A stretch of DNA of 64,000 nucleotides from Aralia elata (Eukaryota > Streptophyta > Magnoliopsida > Apiales > Araliaceae). Below, in pieces: positions 57,018-64,000 of this stretch (position 1 is the first letter of the stretch; the number at the start of each line of letters is the position of its first letter). Below the pieces are notes generated by a model. The model was given only the letters and a program-made list of their open reading frames with translations. It ran no database searches and was not told the origin of the DNA. Location of the stretch: positions 806,001-870,000 of the forward strand of contig JAVJAP010000103.1 in assembly GCA_034770075.1 (NCBI GenBank), read 5' to 3'. The position numbers were made by a program, and so were the translations under genes.

Positions 57018-57710
57018 TCAGTTTACAAATAGCTTTTGGGTGATCCTTTTGTTGACATTTATCACTTCTCCTTCATTATCCCCAATTTTATCTCCTAGAG
57101 CTTTCTGAAGAATGATGCTTATGAATCTGCCATAGAACATTTTCCTTGCCCCTTTGTTCTTTCTATCATACGAAACCCAATTTTCAATCCATTCTAGGAG
57201 CAGAGCACTATAGTTGATTCGTATCTTCTTTATAATGGAAGTCATGATTCTTAGCTGAGTGTCGCTGACAGCATCATGAGCTGAATCCTTGCACAAAATG
57301 CATTTACCAACAATATCAGCTAGAAACTCATACTTTTGAGGAAATTCCTTTTTCTTTAATCCCTTTAGCCCTGGGCTATTCTCGTGATGCATTCGCTTCA
57401 GCCATTCTTTAGTGTTGATGAACTGGAGAGTTGTAAGCCCGTCGTTGTTAAATCCTAGGGCTACGTTAATTTCTGAAGCACTTAGTTGTAGCGAGACCCC
57501 TTTGACCTTTGTGGATAGGATCCCATCCCCGATAATTCCATTTGAGTAGAATTCCCTTATCAATTTTGGATAGACTCGAGTATTGGTGTCAAGGGCTTCG
57601 TAGAGTCCTGATCGCTGTAGCAGAGAGATAATTCTCCTGTATTTTGTCTCAACTATGGCAAAGTTTTTGAAGTCGAGGGAGTTGCCTAAGATGACTGGAG
57701 AGAATGCCAT
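57018..57710 (-). CDS. Sire-2 extra ORF, N-terminal part (unknown retroelement protein)
   Basis: A 230-residue open frame with a natural start (MAFSPVILGNSLDFKNFAIV). It lies downstream of RNase H in element order, in the env position. It has the pattern of the plant retroelement-associated domain known as putative plant transposon protein: YPKLIREFYSNGIIGDGILSTKVKG, then LSASEINVALGF and WIENWVSYDRKNKGARKMFY. No signal peptide or membrane span is visible, so an envelope role is not supported by sequence. Function unknown. It probably continued into the lysine-rich and coiled-coil part, now broken off by a stop at 57015. Confidence 0.7.
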   Translation of the reverse strand: MAFSPVILGNSLDFKNFAIVETKYRRIISLLQRSGLYEALDTNTRVYPKLIREFYSNGIIGDGILSTKVKGVSLQLSASEINVALGFNNDGLTTLQFINTKEWLKRMHHENSPGLKGLKKKEFPQKYEFLADIVGKCILCKDSAHDAVSDTQLRIMTSIIKKIRINYSALLLEWIENWVSYDRKNKGARKMFYGRFISIILQKALGDKIGDNEGEVINVNKRITQKLFVN

Positions 57711-58119
57711 TTGAGAGCTTCTTTGATTTTGCTGTGTAGGAACAAAAATTTTGCTGAGAGTTTGATTGAAACAAAGAACTAGGGTTTCAGCGAGGAGAGA
57801 GAGAGAGTTTTCAGATGAAATGAAAATTTTGAACTGAATTCGTAAAACTTCCCTCTTATTTTGTTGAGTGGGCCACGTGTCCGGTGTTGAATAGATACAC
57901 GTATATTAGTCCATCGAAAAATACTGTTTTTCCTTTAGCTCCTTCTGAACTTTAAGATTTAACTTTGAGTCACTTTACGTTTTCGATCTTACTCGACAAT
58001 CGTAGAGTGAGTCTCGGCAGCTTGGCTTCCCTTAAGCTCTACAATTTCTCAATTTTCGCTCAACGATCTCTAACGTCACTCTATGACCTTTCTTTCTGCA
58101 AAGTTAGTAGATTTCAAAG

Positions 58120-58586
58120 CATAATATCATGGATGTAAATTTAGCATTCCTAGTTCACTTATCAGCATGTTAAACCTTGATTCATCTAGAGGTTTTGTAA
58201 AGACATCAGCAAGCTGGTTTTAAGTAGGGATGTACTGTAATGAAATATTTCCACTTTGCACATGATCTCTAATGAAATGATATCTTATATCTATGTGCTT
58301 AGTTCTTGAGTGCATGACAGGATTATGAGTTATAGCAATTGCACTAGTATTATCACAATGAACAAGGATAGACTTAAACTCAAAACCATAGTCAGCTAAC
58401 TGATTTTTCATCCACAGGATTTGTGCACAGCAACTGCCTGCAGCAATATATTCAGCTTCACCAATTGAGGTTGAAATTGAGTTTTGCTTTTTGCTGAACT
58501 ATGAGACCAGTCTATTTCCAAGCATTTGGCAAGTTCGACTAGTGCTCTTCCTATCAATTTTGCAACGTGCAGAGTCAGCATCTGAA
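58120..58586 (-). pseudogene. Sire-2 RNase H end
   Basis: The minus-strand frame reads SDADSARCKIDRKSTSRTCQMLG, then GEAEYIAAGSCCAQILWMKNQL, HCDNTSAIAITHNPVMHSRTKHIDIRYHFIRDHV and LADVFTKPLD, the C-terminal half of Copia RNase H. Stops lie at about 58499 and 58217. The start of the domain and all upstream pol are deleted. Confidence 0.85.
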
Positions 58587-58810
58587 TAGCCTTGTGATGT
58601 CGAGACAGCTCTATGTCCTGCCGAGAGCGCTCTACGTTTTGTCGAGAGAACTCTACGATCTGCCGAGAAAGCTCTGCGTCCTGCCGAGAGAACTCTACGT
58701 TCTGCCGACAAAGCTCTACGTTCTGCTGAGAGAACTCTACGTTCTACAGACAAAGCTCTATGTTCTACTGAGAGAACTCTACGTTTACCTGGCAAATTCT
58801 GTGATGGCAT
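58499..58810 (-). other. chimeric ORF: LTR minisatellite fused in frame to RNase H
   Basis: An open stretch of 103 residues. Roughly the first 70 are heptads of the 21-bp minisatellite (RRVLSAERRALSAERRVL pattern). They run without a break into RNase H sequence (SDADSARCKIDRKSTSRTCQ). The join is the deletion point at 58587, where TAGCC is shared by both sides. It is an accident of deletion, but it is an open frame. Confidence 0.7.
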
Positions 58811-59146
58811 GCTTTAACTCTGCGTAGTTGGTAGACTGCCCTACGATCCTTCACTAGGTGTTTGTGCAGTACTCTACGATCTGTCTATTTCAGCACACAA
58901 GATCAACCTAACAAGTTTGATCTTCTCTATTCTAAGTCCGTTGTACATCACCTTCAGAAAAGGACTTTACAAATATACTCTGATCAGATAGATATTCAAT
59001 GCAGCTTAGATCATCTTAACATATTTGATCCTTTCTATTCTAAGTCCTTGTACATATGTATTTCATGAAGGACTTTACAATTCAGCTACTGATACACATA
59101 TACATTAAGAACATAATATTAAATTTAAACCATGTGATTCCTAATA
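58587..59146 (-). repeat. Sire-2 5' LTR, last 560 bp
   Basis: Collinear with 53782-54341, including the minisatellite (about 58600-58795) and the final GTGATTCCTAATA. The terminal CA has become TA. It is followed by the target duplication cggtg. Confidence 0.87.
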
Positions 59147-59151
59147 CGGTG

Positions 59152-59179
59152 TGTCCTGGATCGGTCCCCTAGCGATATT
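59152..59179 (-). pseudogene. Tat-1 gag stub right of Sire-2
   Basis: 28 bp between the Sire-2 target duplication and the CACTA terminus. By position it continues the Tat-1 gag frame; it is too short to prove by itself. Confidence 0.4.
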
Positions 59180-59440
59180 CACTATAAGAAAATAGCTTAA
59201 TTCTGACGGAATATTCAGTCGGAAATAAGCTAATTCCGTCGGGGATAACCTAATGTCGACGAAACATTTCGTCGAAAATTCGGTCATAACAAAGTCTCTC
59301 GGTCTTAACTCCATTGGTAATTTTATCGGGGATAATGATTTTCGACGAACTTATTTTCGACGGATGTTCTGTCAGCACTAATATAGTCTCGACGGATTAC
59401 CGTCCGTCGAAATAATTCCGTCGAAATTTAAGAGGACACG
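59180..59440. mobile_element. CACTA (En/Spm-type) transposon end
   Basis: It starts CACTATAAGAAAATAGC, close to the common plant CACTA terminus CACTACAAGAAAA. Dense inverted CGACGGAA / TTCCGTCG words follow over 250 bp, the subterminal repeats to which the transposase binds. The 3 bp att precede it (possible 3-bp duplication). The other end is not seen because Gyp-3 inserts at 59441. Confidence 0.75.
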
Positions 59441-60020
59441 TGATAGACTCCACGGCACGCTTGCGTGAGGTGGTCGTCGCCCGGATCGTTTCTAACAAGT
59501 TGATAGGATGGATAGCTTGCAACACCTTAACCCCTCGCCTATATGTAGACGGTAATCTTGGTACAATTGCTTGCTTAGGAAATTTGCGGAGGATGAATAC
59601 CAACGACACTTCGACCCCTCGCTTATATTGAAGCGGTAATCTTGGTACTATCGACGATTGATGCGGTAGAAGACGCCACACACAACTATGAATGGTTGTA
59701 TGATAAGTCAATTATGAATCTAAAAAGAAGAACTAAGGAACACTTAGGAATTCTTCAAAGAACCACAAGTAGAGAAACAAACTCACAATAGTATTGATAA
59801 TCTGAAAATTGATATGAATGAATGATTTTACATCCTAGCATCACTTGGTATTTATAGGAACTCATGGTGTGCTAAACCATCATCATAAGTCAAGATCTAA
59901 CAACTAATCACATCACATGTATCAGCCACCCAAAGAATTTAACAATCCAAAACATGTGATGTGTTAAAAGTCCAAATCAGACAACTATAAACTGATCAGC
60001 ACATTGCAAGCTATTTTCAC
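59441..60020 (-). repeat. Gyp-3 3' LTR
   Basis: The left end TGATAGACTCCACGGCACGC matches the Gyp-2 LTR (47247) and, inverted, the end of the Gyp-1 LTR (13501). The right end is uncertain: ...CTGATCA at 59998 or ...TTTCACA at 60021. A TATA-like box on the minus strand lies at 59849-59856. Confidence 0.8.
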
Positions 60021-60159
60021 ACCTGATAAATTTCGAATTTGGACTTGGGCCAAGAATGAAAAATTGTAGCCCCGGAGTTTCTAATGAATTTAGGCTTTTG
60101 AATCACCATCATTTGGAGAGTTTGGAAACTCAAGTTTATGGCCAAAATACGAACTGATG

Positions 60160-60919
60160 TCAAACTAGTCCAAAAGTGCGGAAATGCTGATTCTTTTGTG
60201 TCGGTTCGGGTATGCTTGCTTCCAATGTGTTTATGAACTTCGCGTGCTTGTAACCCGTCTCTATAACCTCTATGCTCGATCCAACCTCGGTCCATAATTT
60301 ATGAATCATCCCGTTAAGTCCTTCTTTGAAGCGTTTAGCTCGTGTCCCTCGTAATGGGTCCAAGTGGCATATGCAATGGATCCACTTGTGTTTTGTCAAG
60401 GGCTTGTGAACTAAGGATGTCCTCATCATACCTCTCCTCTTGAAAAGGATTTGTCCTCAAATCTTCACCTACGTCAAACGGGCTTAGATCAGAAACATTG
60501 AAAGTTGCACTAACATTATACTCACCGGGTAAGTCCAATTTGTAAGCATTGTTGTTAATGCGTTCAAGCACTTGAAATGGTCCATCTCCTCTTGGAAGTA
60601 ATTTCGAACGCCTTTGAGCAGGAAATCTTTCCTTACGCATGTGTAGCCATACCCAATCCCCGGGTTCGAAGATTACTTGACGTCGACCCTTGTTGGCCTG
60701 TTTGGCATATTGATCCGTCCTCTTCTCAATGTTGAGTCTTGTCTTCTCATGTATCTGCTTAACAAAATCAGCTTTGTTTTTGCCATCCATGTTAGTATAC
60801 TCGGAAACAGGTAATGGTGACAAATCCAAGGGTGTTAAAGGATTAAAGCCATACACAATTTCAAAAGGTGAGAATTTAGTAGCAGAGTGAACAGGCCCTA
60901 TTATAAGCAAACTCAACAT
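60160..60919 (-). pseudogene. Gyp-3 integrase C-terminal region
   Basis: Open frames 60335-60919 and 60160-60429 overlap. They read VHSATKFSPFEIVYGFNPLTPLD, NKGRRQVIFEPGDWVWLHMRKERFPAQ, LPRGDGPFQVLERIN, SATFNVSDLSPFD and then RAKRFKEGLNGMIHKLW. One frame change lies near 60335-60430. It corresponds to 48015-48740 of Gyp-2. Confidence 0.87.
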
Positions 60920-61331
60920 GTGGTAGACACTCTTCCCAAAGCTTAATATTCTTTTTAATGATAGCCCTCAATAAAGCAGATAGAGTTCTATTAACTACTT
61001 CCGTTTGGCCGTCAGTTTGTGGATGACAAGTAGTTGAAAACAACAGTTTAGTTCCTAGTTTACACCACAAAGTTTTCCAAAAATAGCTTAAGAACTTAGT
61101 ATCTCTATCCGAAACAATTGTTCGGGGCATGCCATGCAAACGTACAATGTCTCTAAAGAATAAATCAGCAACATGGGATGCATCATCAGCTTTGTGGCAT
61201 GGGATAAAATGTGCCATTTTTGAAAATCTATCCACGACCACAAATATAGAATCATGACCATGCTTAGATCTAGGTAAACCCAATACAAAGTCCATAGACA
61301 AATCAATCCAAGGTTCACTCGAAATAGGCAA
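60876..61331 (-). pseudogene. Gyp-3 integrase catalytic core
   Basis: 151 residues with all three catalytic positions visible: Asp in LSMDFVLGLP, Asp in IVSDRDTKFLSYFW, and Glu in DGQTEVVNRTL. A frame change at the C-terminal end (about 60880-60910) separates it from the C-terminal domain, and another near 61330-61350 separates it from the zinc domain. Confidence 0.88.
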
Positions 61332-61339
61332 TGGTGTGT

Positions 61340-61837
61340 ATAACCCATGGGGGGTTGAACACGAGATTTAGCTTGACGACATGTAATGCATCTATCACAA
61401 ATTCTTTCTACATCTCGTTTCATATGGGGCCAATAGAAATGTTCTTTTATCACAGATAAGGTCTTATCAACGCCAAAATGTCCCATCAAACCACCCCCAT
61501 GTGACTCTCGAACCAATAACTCACGCAAAGAACATGCAGGTATACATAATCGATTTTCACGAAACAAGAATCCATCCATCTTGAAGTATTTACCTACAAC
61601 ATTCTTTTCACAATTTTTAAACTCTTCACAAAAATCATGGTCATTATCATATAATTCTTTGATTTGTTCAAAACCAAGTAATTTTGTGTCAAGAGTATTT
61701 AACAACACATACCTTCGCGAAAGAGCATCGGCCACGACATTTTCCTTACCTTGCTTATAGCGAATGACGTATGGAAATGTCTCGATGAACTCCATCCATC
61801 GTGCATGTCTCTTGTTCAACTTGTGTTGGCCTTTCAA
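61340..61837 (-). pseudogene. Gyp-3 RNase H end and integrase zinc domain
   Basis: The stretch starts KGQHKLNKRHARWMEFIETF, the end of RNase H, then GKENVVADALSRR. The integrase HHCC domain follows (HGGGLMGHFGVDKT and CDRCITCRQAK). The frame leaves the integrase after about 61345, so the ORF's last 80 residues are out of frame. Confidence 0.87.
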
Positions 61838-63404
61838 AATATTTCAATGATTCATGATCCGTGTGAATCACAAATTCCTTAGGCCACAGGTAATGTTGCC
61901 AAGTTTCCAATGATCGAACCAAAGCATATAACTCCTTGTCATAGGTAGGATATTTCAAAGCTGATCCACTCAATTTTTCACTGAAATATGCCACTGGCTT
62001 TCCTTCTTGCATTAACACAGCTCCAATGCCTAATCCTGAAGCATCACATTCAATTTCAAAGGTCTTAGTGAAATTAGGCAATACAAGTAAAGGAGCGTTA
62101 GTTAATTTTTCTTTAATCAAATTAAACGCTTTTTCCTGTGCATCACCCCACTTGAATCCTACACTCTTTTTGATTACTTCGGTGAGTGGTGCTGTGACTT
62201 CGCTGAAGTTCCTTACAAACCGTCTATAGAAACTTGCGAGCCCATGGAAGCTACGAACTTGACTGACATTCGTAGGAGTTGGCCATTCTTGGATTGCACG
62301 TACCTTTTCTTCGTCAACCTGTACTCCCTGTGCACGAACAACAAAGCCAAGGAACACAACTCGATCCGTACAAAATGTGCATTTGTCCATATTAGCATAC
62401 AATTTTTCTTTCCGAAGCACTTCTAGGACAGATTTTATATGCAATGCATGCTCTCCTAAATCTTTACTGTAGATCAAGATATCATCAAAGTAGACAACTA
62501 CAAATTTTCCAATGAAGGATCGCAAAACATGGTTCATTAATCTCATGAATGTGCTAGGAGCATTAGTTAAACCAAAGGGTAAGACTAACCACTCGTATAA
62601 TCCATATTTTGTTTTAAAAGCAGTTTTCCATTCGTCACCCTCATGCATTCTAATTTGATGATAACCACTCTTTAAATCTATTTTAGAAAACACACAAGAT
62701 CCATGCAATTCATCTAACATATCATCTAACCTAGGAATGGGATGCCGATACTTTACCGTGATGTTATTTACCGCTCGACAATCAATGCACATGTGCCACT
62801 TCCCATCTTTCTTAGGTACTAAAATAACTGGAACCGCACATGGACTCATGCTTTCTCTCACGAACCCCTTGTCCATTAGCTCGTCAACTTGCCTTTGCAA
62901 TTCCTTCGTTTCCTCGGGATTGCTTCGGTATACTGGGCGATTTGGAATGGTCGCGCCGGGGACAAAGTCAATTTGATGTTCAATTCCCCGAATTGGTGGT
63001 AATCCTTGGGGAAGCTCCTCGGGAAATACATCCTGATAATCCTGCAAAAGAGTAGAAATAACACTAGGCAATGAAGTTTTATTAGCGTTAGTATTCAAAA
63101 GTGCCTCCCTATACCGAAGTACAATCATTGGCCTTTTAGAATCCAAAGCTCGCCTTACATCACTCCTTTTTGCAAAAATATTTGTTTTTCTCTCTTCTCC
63201 TTTCTTTTTTTCTCTCTCTTTTGTTTTCTTTTCATGATCTCTCTGTAAGTGTATTTGATCCTCATGCACCTGTTTTGGTGACATAGGACACAAGGTAACT
63301 TTTCTTTGATTGTGAACAAAAGAGTACTCATTAGTAAAACCGTCGTGTTTTACTCGCCAATCGAACTGCCAAGGTCTCCCAAGTAGTAAATGACCTGCCT
63401 GCAT
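61755..63404 (-). pseudogene. Gyp-3 protease end, reverse transcriptase and RNase H
   Basis: 549 open residues. After the protease tail and a Lys/Glu-rich linker comes the complete RT: FVPGATIPNRPVYR, VPKKDGKWHMCIDCRAVNNI, SKIDLKSGYHQIRM, LPFGLTNAPSTFM and VVYFDDILIYS with an intact YFDD-type active site (F-D-D). Then VRSFHGLASFYRRFV follows, and RNase H with FEIECDASGLGIGAVL and YPTYDKELYALVR. The frame shifts near 61820 within RNase H. This is the best-kept pol segment of the window. Confidence 0.92.
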
Positions 63405-64000
63405 AGGAACTACATCACAAAGGATCTCATCAACATACTTCCCAATTGTAAACGGTACTGATACTTGCTTTGGTAACTAAGATGTCGCCGCTGTCATTGA
63501 GCCACTGCAATCGGTATGGGTGAGGATGTTTGGATGTTGTAAGTCCCAATTTCTCCACCATTGTGATGCTTTCCACATTTGTACAGCACCCACCATCAAT
63601 TACAACACAACAGATCTTACCATTTTACCATGCATCTAGTATGAAATAGATTCTCTCTTTGCTCGCTGCTTTCTTCCTTTACCTGTGTACTAAGCATTCT
63701 CCGTGTAACTAACACTTCGCCATGCATAGCAACCTCTCTATCTTCCTCCAACGGTGGCATAGAGTCATTGTCACTATCTTCTTCCTCGGTCTCCAAATCC
63801 CCATTATCAAGCAATAACATAGTTCTTTGATTTGGGCATTGATTTGCAATATGTCCCCTGCCTTGACATTTAAAGCATACAATATCTCGATTACGACTAG
63901 TAGAAGGTGTATTAGTTTTACCTTGCACCACTTGATTAGCCGCTCCCTGCTTGATTTCTGGCTTTGGATTGAAAACAGTTGGCTTTTCCTCACGCTTCAC
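63405..64000 (-). pseudogene. Gyp-3 gag zinc knuckle and protease start
   Basis: Frame 63617-64000 carries the intact CCHC knuckle (CFKCQGRGHIANQCPN), an acidic linker and the start of protease. A stop near 63615 interrupts it. The protease active-site region (VVIDGG) and the rest follow to 63404 with a frame change. The gag capsid lies beyond the window edge. Confidence 0.85.

Larger units (their letters stand above)
52498..59146 (-). mobile_element. Sire-2: Sirevirus-like Copia element with large internal deletion
   Basis: The flanks carry the same 5 bp, cggtg, at 52493-52497 and 59147-59151, and both flanks are Tat-1 gag. The left LTR is complete (52498-54341). The right LTR keeps only its last 560 bp (58587-59146), which matches 53782-54341 exactly in length. 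In element order, the partial 5' LTR is joined directly to the RNase H coding end. Then follow a large extra ORF, a polypurine tract and the 3' LTR. Gag, protease, integrase and RT are deleted. An extra, env-position ORF after RNase H is the hallmark of Sireviruses. Confidence 0.9.
59441..64000 (-). mobile_element. Gyp-3: Ty3/Gypsy element, 3' LTR to gag (runs off window)
   Basis: The 3' LTR (59441 to about 60020) is followed on the minus strand by integrase, RNase H, RT, protease and the gag zinc knuckle up to the window edge. It is the best-preserved copy of the Gyp family here, with only a few frame breaks. Gag N-terminus, primer site and 5' LTR lie outside. The family lacks a visible chromodomain after integrase. 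It may belong near the CRM chromoviruses, but I cannot assign it firmly. Confidence 0.9.

Noticed and set aside
57018..57710. Envelope glycoprotein
   Set aside because: No signal peptide, membrane span or cysteine pattern; only the position is env-like.

Overview
The window reads as a transposon-dense stretch of a flowering-plant (probably eudicot) nuclear genome. I see one host protein gene. It is a leucine-rich-repeat receptor-like kinase of the MIK2-like type at 24417-28046 on the minus strand, and its 3' end is damaged. Nearly everything else is LTR retrotransposons nested in one another, with smaller pieces of a LINE, a MITE-like element and a CACTA transposon. No tRNA, rRNA, microRNA precursor or CRISPR array was recognised. 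The element names used below (Copia-1, Tek-A and so on) are labels for this window only; lineage names are judged from protein motifs and LTR termini by eye.

Left part, 1-24000. A long Tekay/Del-like LTR (Tek-1, 1-12596) is split by a nearly complete Copia element (Copia-1, 884-10085; TSD gcttc on both sides; LTRs of about 1.83 kb). Next comes a broken Ty3/Gypsy element on the plus strand (Gyp-1, 12910-17381), whose reverse transcriptase is interrupted by a solo LTR (16013-17272, TSD gagag). A Tekay-type LTR fragment follows (17382-19284). Then an Athila-like element is represented by its 5' LTR, primer-binding site and gag start (19285-21149). It is broken by a Copia relic that keeps an LTR and gag but no pol (21150-22984). 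A LINE 3' end (about 23140-23470) and a 320-bp MITE-like element (23631-23950) come next.

Middle, 24000-30567. This is the receptor kinase plus AT-rich intergenic DNA with microsatellites.

Right part, 30568-64000. Two minus-strand Tekay chromoviruses lie head to tail, Tek-B having inserted into the 3' pol region of Tek-A. The Tek-A LTR holds a 3.2-kb solo LTR of a Sirevirus-like Copia element (31110-34303, TSD gacat). The Tek-B LTR holds another Tekay LTR (39454-42763), and its pol is cut by a further one (45211-46915). A short tandem array of CGTAGAG boxes leads into a truncated Gypsy element (Gyp-2, 47247-49135). Gyp-2 is joined to a Tat-like element (Tat-1, 49136-52497), which is itself split by an internally deleted Sirevirus-like element (Sire-2, 52498-59146, TSD cggtg). 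A CACTA end (59180-59440) and the 3' two thirds of another Gypsy element (Gyp-3, 59441 to the window edge) complete the window.

The retroelement reading frames all carry stops, frameshifts or truncations, so I see no obviously autonomous copy. The most unusual features are in the Sirevirus-like copies. They carry a 21-bp minisatellite that is open on both strands, an in-frame fusion of that minisatellite to RNase H, and a recurrent CTCTACGAT/ATCGTAGAG box that occurs once as a perfect 18-bp palindrome. The paired-hairpin tandem arrays inside the Tekay LTRs also stand out.
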